Of a stretch of 64,000 nucleotides of DNA, positions 36,666 through 47,103 are shown one piece after another. The position numbers and the translations under genes were made by a program. The notes beneath the pieces are model-generated. The model was given only the letters and a program-made list of their open reading frames with translations, did no database searches and was not told the DNA's origin. The stretch comes from Mesorhizobium kowhaii (GTDB lineage: Bacteria; Pseudomonadota; Alphaproteobacteria; Rhizobiales; Rhizobiaceae), in contig NZ_MZXV01000076.1 in NCBI RefSeq assembly GCF_003253745.1, forward strand, positions 62,001 through 126,000, given 5' to 3'. Positions within the stretch are counted from its first letter, which is position 1; the number at the start of each line of letters is the position of its first letter.

Positions 36666-37352
36666 GTGAAAGACAACCAACCCTACCCCGACATCCCGTT
36701 CATCGGACGCTGGCACTATTCGCGCGCCGAGATGATCGCCGACGGCATCGTCCATGCAGTCGGCATCGTGCTGGCGATCTCGGTCGGTTCGGCACTGCTG
36801 GCGCTGGCGGCCTTTCGTGTCGGGCCGGGCGAATACATCGCCGCCGCCTTCTATGTGGTTTCGCTGCTCACCGTGCTGTCGGTGTCGCTGACCTACAATC
36901 TGTGGCCGGTGTCGTCGCCGGTGAAATGGATCTTGCGGCGCTTCGACCATGCTGCGATCTATCTCCTGATCGCCGCGACCTACACGCCTTTCCTGGCTCA
37001 GCTCGAAGGCTCGCCGCTGGCGCGCTGGATGATCGTCCTCGTCTGGACCGCCGCAGCGCTGGGCATCGCCATCAAGGTGTTTTTCCCGGGCCGTTTCGAC
37101 CGGCTGGCGATCGTCTTCTATCTCGCCATCGGCTGGAGCGGCATCGTCCTGGTGAAGCCGCTTGTCCAGACTTTGCCGACGACATCGCTCGCGCTCATCG
37201 TCGCCGGCGGCATCGTCTATTCCTGCGGCGTCATCTTCTTCGCCTGGAAGGGATTGCGCTTCCACAATGCACTGTGGCACGGCTTCGTCGTCACCGGCGC
37301 TGGCCTGCATCTGGCCGCCATGGTCGACTGTCTGGTCATCAATCGCCTCTGA
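36666..37352 (+). CDS. Hemolysin III / PAQR-type membrane protein
   Basis: Protein of 228 aa with seven predicted membrane helices. Conserved positions of the family are present: AEMIADGIVHAVG near the N-terminus, SLTYNLWPVSSPVKWILRRF, FDHAAIYLLIAATYTPF in the middle, and WHGFVVTGAGLHL near the end. These Asp, Ser and His residues form the metal-dependent hydrolase-like site of PAQR proteins; the bacterial substrate is uncertain. The GTG start at 36666 has AGGAA upstream. Confidence 0.85.
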   Translation: MKDNQPYPDIPFIGRWHYSRAEMIADGIVHAVGIVLAISVGSALLALAAFRVGPGEYIAAAFYVVSLLTVLSVSLTYNLWPVSSPVKWILRRFDHAAIYLLIAATYTPFLAQLEGSPLARWMIVLVWTAAALGIAIKVFFPGRFDRLAIVFYLAIGWSGIVLVKPLVQTLPTTSLALIVAGGIVYSCGVIFFAWKGLRFHNALWHGFVVTGAGLHLAAMVDCLVINRL

Positions 37353-37461
37353 CACAGACTTATCGACGCGGCAATATTGCCAAGCGCCATTCAATTTGGT
37401 CACAATTCCGTTTAGAGTCGCGGTCTACGTGATCGGCGGCGGCATCGGAAACGGGGCACGA

Positions 37462-38487
37462 ATGGCTTTTCTCAGATCCTTCGGCATGGGCAGACGCTCT
37501 GATGTCCTGATCTACGATCCGCACAAATTGTCGAGCCCGCAGGTCTTTCTGCTGACCATGATGATCTTCCTGGTCATCGTCGCCTTCATCGCCGCCATCC
37601 TGACCCGCCAGATCTCGACTGCCTTTGGCAGCAATCCCGGCCTCAACGGCCTGATCGTCGGCGTGCTGGTGGTCGGCATCCTCTTGGCCTTCGGCCAGGT
37701 CGGACGGCTGTTTCGCGAAGTGCGCTGGGTCAACTCCTTCCGTGCCGGCTCGGAGACCACCGAACCGGTGCTGCTGGCGCCGATGAAGGCGATGATCGGC
37801 CGCTCCTCCGCGACGGCCTTCTCGACCAGTTCGATGCGCACCATGCTCGATTCCATCGCCACACGCCTCGACGAAAGCCGTGACACCTCGCGCTATCTCG
37901 TCGGCCTGCTGGTGTTCCTCGGCCTGCTCGGCACTTTCTGGGGCCTCTTGAACACCATCGCCTCGATCCGCGAGACCATCGAATCGCTCGATCCGGGTAC
38001 AGGCGACGCTGCTGCGGTGCTCGATTCGCTGAAGCAAGGGCTTTCGGCGCCGCTGGCCGGCATGGGCACGGCCTTCTCGTCCTCGCTGTTCGGCCTGTCC
38101 GGCTCGCTGGTGCTCGGCTTCCTCGACCTGCAGGCCGGCCGCGCCCAGACGCGCTTCTACACCGAACTGGAAAACTGGCTGTCCTCGGTCACCGATCTGT
38201 CGTCCGACATCGTCGTCTCGGACCCGGCCAAGACCGAATCCTCTGACGAGATCCGGGTTTTGTCGGAAAGGCTGCGCAGCATGCAGGAGAATGGCGGCGG
38301 CTCCAATCCGCGCGTCGCCACTGCCATGGCCAATCTCGCCGACGGCATTTCCGGCCTAGTCAAGAACATGCGCTCCGAGCAGCAGATCATGCGCGACTGG
38401 GTCGAGGCCCAGTCCGACGAACAGAAGGCAATGCGCAACACGCTGGAAAAGATCGCCGACGCCCTGAAGAAGCCCGGGGTGCATTGA
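37462..38487 (+). CDS. MotA/TolQ/ExbB-like channel protein
   Basis: Protein of 341 aa. Membrane helices lie near residues 27-50, 63-85, 150-175 and 190-215. The pair around LVGLLVFLGLLGTFWGLLNT and APLAGMGTAFSSSLFGLSGS matches the conserved channel helices of TolQ/ExbB/MotA. A cytoplasmic tail of about 110 residues follows, ending in helices. The next gene begins after a single base and codes for a MotB-like partner, so the two surely work together as a proton-driven stator. No flagellar gene is near. Confidence 0.8.
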   Translation: MAFLRSFGMGRRSDVLIYDPHKLSSPQVFLLTMMIFLVIVAFIAAILTRQISTAFGSNPGLNGLIVGVLVVGILLAFGQVGRLFREVRWVNSFRAGSETTEPVLLAPMKAMIGRSSATAFSTSSMRTMLDSIATRLDESRDTSRYLVGLLVFLGLLGTFWGLLNTIASIRETIESLDPGTGDAAAVLDSLKQGLSAPLAGMGTAFSSSLFGLSGSLVLGFLDLQAGRAQTRFYTELENWLSSVTDLSSDIVVSDPAKTESSDEIRVLSERLRSMQENGGGSNPRVATAMANLADGISGLVKNMRSEQQIMRDWVEAQSDEQKAMRNTLEKIADALKKPGVH

Positions 38488-38488
38488 C

Positions 38489-39517
38489 GTGGCGCTGGCA
38501 CGTGGGCGGCGCGATCGCCGCATCGATTACTGGCCGGGCTTCGTCGACGCGCTGTCGACGCTGCTTCTGGCGATCATGTTCCTGCTCACCGTCTTCGTGC
38601 TGGCGCAGTTCCTGCTCGGCCGCGAAATCTCCGGCAAGGACACGGCGCTCTCGCGCCTCAACTCGCAGATCAACGAACTGACCCAGCTTCTGGCGCTGGA
38701 GCGTTCGACCGCGCAGGACAAGGAAGATTCGCTTGCCAATCTGCAGGCATCGCTGTCGGCGGCGGAAGCCGAAAAAAGCCGGCTCGAACAATTGCTGGCG
38801 CAAGGTGCTGGCGCCGGCGACGCCGCCAACCAGCGTGCCGTCGCACTTTCGGGCGAGCTCGACAGCCAGCGCCAGATCAGTCAGCAGGCGCTGAGCCAGG
38901 TCGAGATCCTCAACCAGCAGATTGCAGCACTGCGCAAGCAGATCGGCGCGCTTGAGGATGCGCTCAACGTCTCCGAAACCCGTGACCGTGATTCCAACAC
39001 CAAGATCGCCGATCTCGGCCGCCGCCTGAACGTAGCACTGGCGCAGCGCGTGCAGGAATTGAACCGCTACCGCTCCGACTTCTTCGGCCGCTTGCGCGAA
39101 ATCCTCGCCGACCGCGAGAACATCCGCATCGTCGGCGACCGCTTCGTGTTCCAGTCCGAAGTGCTGTTTCCGACCGGCTCCGAGGTTATCAACGATGCCG
39201 GCAAGGTCGAGATGAAGAAACTCGCCGACGCCATCATCGAGCTGCAGAAGGAGATCCCGCCCGAGATCAACTGGGTGCTGCGCGTCGACGGCCATACCGA
39301 CAACAAGCCGCTCTCCGGCACCGGCCGCTACCGCGACAACTGGGAGCTGTCGACGGCGCGTTCGACCTCGGTGGTGAAATTCCTGATCGAGAACGGCGTG
39401 CCGGCCAACCGCCTGGTCGCCGCCGGCTTCGGCGAGTTCCAGCCGCTCGACCCCGCCGACACCGAAGAGGCGCGCAACAAGAACCGGCGTATTGAACTGA
39501 AGCTCACCGAACGTTGA
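38489..39517 (+). CDS. MotB-like OmpA-domain partner protein
   Basis: Protein of 342 aa from a GTG one base after the preceding stop. A short cytoplasmic Arg-rich tip leads to one membrane helix with Asp20 at its start (YWPGFVDALSTLLLAIMFLL), the position of the proton-binding Asp in MotB. A coiled coil spans about residues 50-180, then an OmpA-like peptidoglycan-binding domain (LRVDGHTDNKPL, NRRIELKL) ends the protein. The function in rhizobia is not known to me; force transmission to the cell wall is inference. Confidence 0.82.
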   Translation: MALARGRRDRRIDYWPGFVDALSTLLLAIMFLLTVFVLAQFLLGREISGKDTALSRLNSQINELTQLLALERSTAQDKEDSLANLQASLSAAEAEKSRLEQLLAQGAGAGDAANQRAVALSGELDSQRQISQQALSQVEILNQQIAALRKQIGALEDALNVSETRDRDSNTKIADLGRRLNVALAQRVQELNRYRSDFFGRLREILADRENIRIVGDRFVFQSEVLFPTGSEVINDAGKVEMKKLADAIIELQKEIPPEINWVLRVDGHTDNKPLSGTGRYRDNWELSTARSTSVVKFLIENGVPANRLVAAGFGEFQPLDPADTEEARNKNRRIELKLTER

Positions 39518-39767
39518 TCCATCATCACGCGGCATCACGCGAATTTGTTCGCCGGCTCAACTCTAGGGCGCAGACCGAGGCCGGCAAGGCCTGAAAAGAT
39601 TATCTTTTTTTAATTACACATCGTCGCTGTGCGATCCTAGCTTCCCGCCTGGGCCGAGAACCGCCGGCGATGAATCCCCCTCATCGCGACGCGACGGAAC
39701 CGGACGGCCCTCGGCTGGAAGGCAGGCGAAGGAACCGCCACCTTCCTCTTCAGGAGGAGACGCGAAG

Positions 39768-40202
39768 ATGCGCTCTTTTATTCCCAGCACGTCGCTTAGA
39801 ACTGCAACACTCACGGCGTGCCTCATCGCCATTCCGCTTGCCGGCGCCTATGCCGCGGGCCATCACAAGGGCACTCTCGACGCCACCGACCCAACCGACC
39901 TTACGGGCCCGCGCGTAGAGGGTCTCATCGAACAGGTTCAGGGCGTCCGCGAGGGCATAGTCGACGCCAGGCAGGCCAACAACATTACGCCGGCCGTGGC
40001 CGAGCGCCTGGAAATGCAGACCGCCCGCATCGGTAAGGCGGCAGAGAAGATAGCGGCATCGGATCACGGCAGGATACCGGCCGCGCAATACCATGACCTG
40101 CTGCGCCGTCTCGACAATGTCGACCAGCGGCTGAGGGTCGATACCGGCAGCGGTTTCCTGATGGGCGATGGCGACGACGGCGGACACTATCCGAACGGCT
40201 GA
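39768..40202 (+). CDS. Hypothetical exported protein, 144 aa
   Basis: A signal peptide of about 29 residues (cleavage after AYA) precedes a helical, moderately charged mature protein of about 115 residues ending in a Gly/Asp-rich tail (GDGDDGGHYPNG). No family recognised. AGGAGGAGACGCG upstream is an unusually strong ribosome site, so expression may be high. Possible tail hairpins lie at 40248-40278, before a T run. Confidence 0.7.
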   Translation: MRSFIPSTSLRTATLTACLIAIPLAGAYAAGHHKGTLDATDPTDLTGPRVEGLIEQVQGVREGIVDARQANNITPAVAERLEMQTARIGKAAEKIAASDHGRIPAAQYHDLLRRLDNVDQRLRVDTGSGFLMGDGDDGGHYPNG

Positions 40203-40293
40203 GGCCATCCCGCCTGAAACCAAAAGGAAGGGCCTACCTGGCGCCTTCGGGACCCAATCCCGCGGGCGTCCTTTTTCCTACCAGCCCAATTTC

Positions 40294-40647
40294 CTACCAG
40301 TCCAGCCAGACCGCAATCAGGGCAACCACCGCCGGCACGGTCTGGATGAACAGGATCTTGCGGCCAACCGTTGCCGCGCCATAGAGGCCGGCAATGGCCA
40401 CGCACAACAGGAAGAAAACCTTAACCTGGAACCCGGCAGCGCCGAGGTAAAGCCCCCAGATCAGGCCGGCGGCGAGGAAGCCGTTGTAGAGCCCCTGATT
40501 GGCGGCGAGCACCTTCGAGGCGCTGGCGAATTCCGGTGTCAGATTGAAGGCCTTGTGCCCGCGCGGCGTGTCCCACAGCACCATTTCGAGATAGACGATG
40601 TAGACATGGATCAAGGCCACCAGCCCGACCAGGATGTCGCCGATCAT
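40294..40647 (-). CDS. DUF1304 membrane protein
   Basis: Protein of 117 aa with four membrane helices. LVALIHVYIVYLEMVLWDTP at the N-terminus and ANQGLYNGFLAAGL in the middle are typical of DUF1304. Function unknown. It is a single gene, divergent from the carboxypeptidase gene. Confidence 0.85.
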   Translation of the reverse strand: MIGDILVGLVALIHVYIVYLEMVLWDTPRGHKAFNLTPEFASASKVLAANQGLYNGFLAAGLIWGLYLGAAGFQVKVFFLLCVAIAGLYGAATVGRKILFIQTVPAVVALIAVWLDW

Positions 40648-40789
40648 GTTGTTCCCCCTTCATGCGTCGCCGGCAGCATTTCACGCGTGACCTCACCTGC
40701 GCAAGATGCATCCGCCGCACAGTGCCGCAGGGTTGCAAACGCCTTTGCGTTGGTATCTTTTCGCGCCGTCCTCAATCACGGAAGCAGCC

Positions 40790-42277
40790 ATGTCCTTTCA
40801 GAAACTCGATGACCTCGGCCACAAGCTCGAAGCGCTCGAGCATGCGCTGGCCATCCTCGGCGCCGACGAGGCCACCCACATGGCTGTCGGCGGCGGCGAG
40901 AAGCGCGCCGAGGCAATGTCGGCGCTGGCCGGCATGTATCACACCAGGGCAACTGCACCGGAAATCGCTGACTGGATCGCCGCGGCCGAACAGGAAGCGT
41001 TGAGTGAAGAGCAACGGGCCGCCGTTGCCGAATTGCGGCGGCAGTACACCAATCTGACCTGCCTGCCGGTCGAATTCGTCGAACGTCAGACAACCGCGCG
41101 CATGCGCTGCGAGCAACTGTGGCGCGACCTGCGCGCCAAGAACGACTGGGCGGGCTTCCTGCCGGCGCTCGAGGGCGTGGTGGCGCTGGTGCGCGAAGAG
41201 GCGGCGCTGCGTGCCGACGTGCTCGGTCTCGCCCCCTATGACGCGCTCATGGAGCAATACGACCCCGGCAACCGCGCCGCCGACATCACGCCTGTCTTCA
41301 CCGATCTCAAGGCTTTCCTGAAAGGCTTCGTGCCGGAGGCGCTGGCGATACAGGAAGCGCGGCTGCGCAAACGCCCGCTGAAGCCGCTTTCGGGCACCTA
41401 TGCGATCGACCGGCAACGCGAGCTCGGCCTTGCCATGATTGCGGCGGTCGGCTTCGACCTGACGCACGGGTCGCTGTCGGTGTCGCACCATCCCTTCTGC
41501 GGTGGCGTACCGAGCGACGTGCGCATCACCACCCGCTACAAGACCTCCGACTTCCTGTCGGCATTGATGGGCGTGCTGCACGAGACCGGCCATGCGCTGT
41601 ACGAACAGAACCTGCCGAAGGCATGGGCGCACTGGCCGCTCGGCAAGGCGCGCGGCATGGCCGTGCATGAAAGCCAGAGCCTGTTCGTCGAAAAGCAGCT
41701 CGGCCGCAACCCGGCCTTCTGGCGCTGGGCACTGCCGGTGGTCGAAAAGCATCTCGGCGAAGCCTGGTCGCTCGACGACATCCTGCCGCATGTGCATCGC
41801 GTCGAGCGCGGCCTGATCCGTGTCGATGCCGACGAGGTGACCTACCCGCTGCATGTCATCCTGCGCTACGAACTGGAGCAGGAGCTCGTCTCCGGCAGGC
41901 TGGAGGTGGCCGACCTGCCCGAAGCCTGGGACGCCAAGATGCGCGACTATCTCGGCCTCTCGACCATCGACAATCCGGCCGACGGGCCGATGCAGGACGT
42001 GCACTGGCCGGGTGCCGCCTTCGGCTACTTCCCCTCCTACACGCTGGGCGCGATGATGGCGGCGCAGCAATGGGCGGCGCTGACGCGCGATCATCCTGCC
42101 GCCGATGACGATCTTGCCAAAGGCAATTTCGAGTCAATCAACGCCTGGCGCCGCGAAAAAATCTGGTCGCAGGGGTCACGCTGGTCGACGCCGGACCTGC
42201 TCGAACGCGCCACCGGCGAAAAGCTCGACGCCACCTATTTCGTGAACCATTTGAAGCAGCGATACGGAGCCGCGTGA
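40790..42277 (+). CDS. M32-family metallocarboxypeptidase
   Basis: Protein of 495 aa, normal length for Taq/Pfu-type carboxypeptidases. Zinc-binding HETGH is at residues 264-268 and the third ligand Glu in VHESQSL follows about 30 residues later. Family motifs HPFCGG, DVRITTRY and the C-terminal GYFPSYTLGA are intact. It removes C-terminal residues from peptides in the cytoplasm. The ATG at 40790 (MSFQKLDDL) is preferred because an upstream in-frame start lacks conservation and a ribosome site. Confidence 0.92.
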   Translation: MSFQKLDDLGHKLEALEHALAILGADEATHMAVGGGEKRAEAMSALAGMYHTRATAPEIADWIAAAEQEALSEEQRAAVAELRRQYTNLTCLPVEFVERQTTARMRCEQLWRDLRAKNDWAGFLPALEGVVALVREEAALRADVLGLAPYDALMEQYDPGNRAADITPVFTDLKAFLKGFVPEALAIQEARLRKRPLKPLSGTYAIDRQRELGLAMIAAVGFDLTHGSLSVSHHPFCGGVPSDVRITTRYKTSDFLSALMGVLHETGHALYEQNLPKAWAHWPLGKARGMAVHESQSLFVEKQLGRNPAFWRWALPVVEKHLGEAWSLDDILPHVHRVERGLIRVDADEVTYPLHVILRYELEQELVSGRLEVADLPEAWDAKMRDYLGLSTIDNPADGPMQDVHWPGAAFGYFPSYTLGAMMAAQQWAALTRDHPAADDDLAKGNFESINAWRREKIWSQGSRWSTPDLLERATGEKLDATYFVNHLKQRYGAA

Positions 42278-42313
42278 GGGCGGTCGGTACATCAGGAGCG
42301 CGGATGTTTCCGA

Positions 42314-44113
<1,800 letters not shown>

Positions 44114-44320
44114 TCCAATGTTTCCTCTAGCCGCCTTTCGGCTATGCGCCTCAATATGCGCCTGCCGCGGCCTTGTGATTCAATTCCGGCTGATGTATAG
44201 GCTCGCCGACCGTTTTAGAAGCCGTGGCTCCTCAATAGCTGCGGCTTCGAGTTTTAAAAAGGGGCGCATCGACGCAGGCTTCATGCCCGTCGGCAGCGCC
44301 GGCAAGCCAGGAACCGAACC

Positions 44321-44542
44321 ATGAAGACCGATATCCATCCCGATTACCACACCATCAAGGTCGTCATGACCGACGGCACCGAATACATGACCCGTTCGAC
44401 CTGGGGCAAGGAAGGCGATACGATGAACCTCGATATCGACCCGACCACCCACCCGGCCTGGACCGGCGGCCAGCAGACCCTGCTCGACCGCGGCGGCCGC
44501 CTGTCGAAGTTCAAGAAGCGTTTCGAAGGTTTCGGCCTCTAA
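44321..44542 (+). CDS. rpmE: 50S ribosomal protein L31
   Basis: Protein of 73 aa. MKTDIHPDYHTIKVVMTDGT and HPAWTGGQQ are standard. The cysteines of the zinc-binding form of L31 are absent, so this is the zinc-independent form, common in alphaproteobacteria. A strong terminator follows at 44572. Confidence 0.97.
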   Translation: MKTDIHPDYHTIKVVMTDGTEYMTRSTWGKEGDTMNLDIDPTTHPAWTGGQQTLLDRGGRLSKFKKRFEGFGL

Positions 44543-44571
44543 GCCCGACGACCCTTTTCGTAGATTGGAAA

Positions 44572-44596
44572 AACCCGCCCTCGAGGCGGGTTTTTT
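44572..44596 (+). terminator. Terminator of rpmE
   Basis: Stem AACCCGCC / GGCGGGTT followed by TTTTTT. It begins 30 bases after the rpmE stop codon. Confidence 0.9.
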
Positions 44597-44627
44597 GTTG
44601 CTTCGCCGAAGGCTCCGCTTTCGCTCG

Positions 44628-45269
44628 CTACTCGGCCAACAGTTCCCGCAGCGCCATCCGCTTGTAAGCAACCACCAGCCTGTCGCCCTCTTGCCTGTCG
44701 ACCGAGATCGCCAGCCGCATGGCGGCCTCGCCCATCTGCCAGACCAGAAACGCCGTGGTTTCCAGCGCCGCCGGATCCGCCGCGGGCCGCAGCCGCTTCA
44801 GCACCGCGGTGAGGAATTCGGCGTTGGCGCGGCTGTCGGCGAGTTCGAGCTGGCGCAGCGCCTTGTCGGCCTGCGTGCCTGACCAGATGTCGCGCATCAC
44901 CGGCTCGGCCAGGAACAGCCTGTAGTAGATATCGACCAGCTCCGAAAATGCTTGGCCCAGGCCTTCGGCGTCGCCGACGTCGGCGAGTGCCGCCGAGATG
45001 CAGGCCTGGCTTTCGACGGTGTAGCGCTCGGCCAGCGCCCAGATGATCGCCCGCTTGTCCGGAAAGAACTGGTAGAGCGAGCCGATCGACACCCCTGCCC
45101 GTTCCGCCACTTCACCCATGCGCATGGCATCGCTGCCTTGCTCGGCAATCAGCGCCGAGGCAGCGGCGAGCATGCGTTCGACCCGCTCGCGGCTGCGCTG
45201 CTGGCTCGGTGCCCGGCGCGGCGAAGCGATCTGCTCCTGGGGGGAAACCGGCGCGGCGGTGTCTTCCAT
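44628..45269 (-). CDS. TetR-family transcriptional regulator
   Basis: Protein of 213 aa. The HTH region (ALIAEQGSDAMRMGEVAERA, GVSIGSLYQFFPDKRAIIWA) occupies residues about 35-80; the C-terminal domain is variable as expected. GGAG 7 bases before the ATG at 45269 supports this start. It is divergent from an NmrA-like reductase gene with which it shares a compact promoter region, so it likely represses that gene and itself. Confidence 0.88.
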   Translation of the reverse strand: MEDTAAPVSPQEQIASPRRAPSQQRSRERVERMLAAASALIAEQGSDAMRMGEVAERAGVSIGSLYQFFPDKRAIIWALAERYTVESQACISAALADVGDAEGLGQAFSELVDIYYRLFLAEPVMRDIWSGTQADKALRQLELADSRANAEFLTAVLKRLRPAADPAALETTAFLVWQMGEAAMRLAISVDRQEGDRLVVAYKRMALRELLAE

Positions 45270-45296
45270 GGCTGTCTCCAATGCCAACAAAATTGC

Positions 45297-45353
45297 TTGA
45301 CTCGCAAAATACGAGGGTTTATCACGTTTTGCAAATGTGAGGATTACTCATAT
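45297..45353. promoter_or_regulatory. Overlapping divergent promoters with two dyads
   Basis: Rightwards, TTGACT (45297-45302) and TATCAC are separated by 17 bases. Leftwards, TTGCAA and TATTTT are also separated by 17 bases, so the two promoters lie on each other. Dyads CTCG-N7-CGAG (45301-45315) and ATGTGAG-N5-CTCATAT (45335-45353, one mismatch) are candidate TetR sites covering both promoters. Confidence 0.6.
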
Positions 45354-45375
45354 TTTGAAACAGAGGAAAACAGCT

Positions 45376-46209
45376 ATGAACAGCACGACATCAAAACCCA
45401 TCCTGATCCTCGGCGGCACCGGCAAGACCGGCCGCCGCCTCGCCGAGCGGTTGACGGCGCATGGCCTGCCGGTGCGCATCGGCTCGCGCTCGGGCACCCC
45501 GCGCTTCGACTGGGAACTTCCAGCGACCTGGGGGCCGGCCATGCAAGGCGTAAGTGCCGTCTACATCAGCTACTATCCCGACATCGCTGTGCCGGGTGCC
45601 GCCGAAACCGTCGGCGCCTTCGCCAGGCTTGCGGTGGCCAATGGCGTCACCCGCCTGGTGCTGCTCTCCGGCCGCGGCGAGACGGAAGCCCAGCGCGCCG
45701 AAGAGATGCTGAAGGCTTCGGGCGCCGACTGGACGATCCTGCGCTGCGCCTGGTTTTCGCAGAACTTCAGCGAAGGCTTCCTCGTCGAGTCCTTGCTCGA
45801 GGGCGAAGTGGCCTTGCCGGTCGGCAATGTCGGTGAGCCCTTCGTCGATGCCGACGACATTGCCGACGCCGCCTTCGTCGCGCTGACCGAACAAGGCCAT
45901 GTCGGACATCTCTATGAACTGACCGGGCCGCGGCTCCTGAGCTTCGCCGACGCGGTCGCCGAGATCGCCAAGGCGGCCGGCCGTGACATCCGCTATATCA
46001 AGGTCTCGCATGACGAATTCACCGCCGCGATGGCGGCACATGAACTGCCGCCCGAAATCGCCTGGCTGCTCAACGAGCTGTTTACCGAAGTGCTTGACGG
46101 CCGCAACGAGACGCTGACCGACGGCGTCCAGCGTGTGCTCGGCCGCGCGCCGAAAGACTTTTCCGCCTACGCAAATGAAACCGCCGCAACCGGCATCTGG
46201 AGCAACTGA
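45376..46209 (+). CDS. NmrA-like NAD(P)-binding protein
   Basis: Protein of 277 aa. The Rossmann motif ILGGTGKTGRR is at residues about 10-20; the YxxxK of classical SDRs is missing, as expected for atypical NmrA/NAD(P)H azoreductase-like members. Members act as quinone or azo reductases or redox sensors. AGAGGAAA precedes the ATG. It is co-directional with the DUF1772 gene, which starts one base after its stop. Confidence 0.82.
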   Translation: MNSTTSKPILILGGTGKTGRRLAERLTAHGLPVRIGSRSGTPRFDWELPATWGPAMQGVSAVYISYYPDIAVPGAAETVGAFARLAVANGVTRLVLLSGRGETEAQRAEEMLKASGADWTILRCAWFSQNFSEGFLVESLLEGEVALPVGNVGEPFVDADDIADAAFVALTEQGHVGHLYELTGPRLLSFADAVAEIAKAAGRDIRYIKVSHDEFTAAMAAHELPPEIAWLLNELFTEVLDGRNETLTDGVQRVLGRAPKDFSAYANETAATGIWSN

Positions 46210-46210
46210 G

Positions 46211-46687
46211 ATGATCAAGCTTCTTCCCACCCTTACCATCATTGCTGCAATCGGCTCGGGCGTCGTCGGCGGCGTGTTTTTCGCCTTTTCCAATTTCATC
46301 ATGGCGGCGCTTGCCCGACTGCCCGTCCCTAGCGGCATCGCGGCGATGAATTCGATCAACATCACCGTGATCACCCCGACCTTCATGACGGCGCTTTTCG
46401 GTACCGGCCTGCTCTGTCTGGTGCTTATCGCCGCCGCCATCATGGGCTGGAGCCGGTCCGGCTCGTACTGGTTGCTTGCCGGCGCGGTGATCTACCTGAT
46501 CGGCAGCCCGATCGTGACCATGGTCTTCAACGTGCCGCTCAACGATGCGCTCGCCGCCGTCGACCCGGCCAGCAGCAACGGCGCTGCCGTGTGGGCGAAC
46601 CATCTGAGCCAATGGGTGATGTGGAACCATGTCCGCACCATCACTGCCATCGTGGCGATGGCCTGCTTCATTCTCTCATTGCTCTAA
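46211..46687 (+). CDS. DUF1772 (anthrone oxygenase-like) membrane protein
   Basis: Protein of 158 aa with four membrane helices. GVVGGVFFAFSNFIMAALARLP and the later VPLNDALAAVDP...W are typical of DUF1772, a family related to anthrone oxygenases. Together with the NmrA-like reductase and TetR regulator it suggests a small redox/detoxification operon; the substrate is unknown. Confidence 0.8.
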   Translation: MIKLLPTLTIIAAIGSGVVGGVFFAFSNFIMAALARLPVPSGIAAMNSINITVITPTFMTALFGTGLLCLVLIAAAIMGWSRSGSYWLLAGAVIYLIGSPIVTMVFNVPLNDALAAVDPASSNGAAVWANHLSQWVMWNHVRTITAIVAMACFILSLL

Positions 46688-46740
46688 GCAACTCCAGGAA
46701 GAGTGTGTAGCCGTCCGGATTTGCGTCAAGACAAAGAGAG
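46688..46740. repeat. Short intergenic repeat, related to 35492-35590
   Basis: AAGCAACTCCAGGAAGAGTG and TTTGCGTCAAGACAAAGAG follow the pattern of the module after efp, in a shorter form. It begins directly at the stop of the DUF1772 gene. Confidence 0.5.
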
Positions 46741-46760
46741 AAGCGTTCTGCAAAAAGCAA

Positions 46761-46784
46761 AAGACCCCGCTCAGGCGGGGTCTT
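46761..46784. terminator. Terminator overlapping the rdx stop codon
   Basis: Perfect 10-bp stem AAGACCCCGC / GCGGGGTCTT with a 4-base loop. The final codons of the Rdx gene lie in the right arm and its stop codon in the loop, so the leftward terminator is built into the end of the gene. It can also terminate rightward transcripts from the DUF1772 gene. Confidence 0.8.
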
Positions 46785-47103
46785 GTTGCGTATGGCTCTT
46801 GCGGTCGGAATGACCGAGATCGCGATCCGGATCGATGACATCGCGGACCAGCTGCTTCAGTTTGGCCGCGTCCGGAAAGCCACCGTCACGCTTGCGGTCC
46901 CAGACCAGCGTGTCATTGCAGCTGATGGTGAAGATGCCGCCGGTGCCGGGCACCAGCGTGACTTCGCCGAGGTCGGTGCCGAAGGTCGACAGCAGCTCCT
47001 GCGCCATCCAGCCGGCACGCAGCAGCCACTGGCACTGCGTGCAATAGGTGACGCGGATGGTGGGCAGCTGAGGCTCGCTCATGTCTGGCTGGGCTTGGCT
47101 CAT
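46771..47103 (-). CDS. SelT/SelW/SelH (Rdx)-family protein
   Basis: Protein of 110 aa with a thioredoxin-like fold. RVTYCTQCQWLLRAGWMAQE carries the family CxxC motif, with Cys where selenocysteine occurs in animal relatives. GTGGIFTISCND fits the rest of the fold. A redox role is likely. Its ATG overlaps the TGA of yebC (ATGA), so translation is coupled to yebC. Its last codons form part of a terminator. Confidence 0.85.
   Translation of the reverse strand: MSQAQPDMSEPQLPTIRVTYCTQCQWLLRAGWMAQELLSTFGTDLGEVTLVPGTGGIFTISCNDTLVWDRKRDGGFPDAAKLKQLVRDVIDPDRDLGHSDRKSHTQQDPA

Noticed and set aside
37462..39517. Possible Zorya-type defence genes (ZorA/ZorB are MotAB-like)
   Set aside because: No ZorC/ZorD/ZorE-like gene is adjacent; neighbours are housekeeping (hemolysin III, DUF1304, carboxypeptidase). 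The pair looks like chromosomal envelope machinery.
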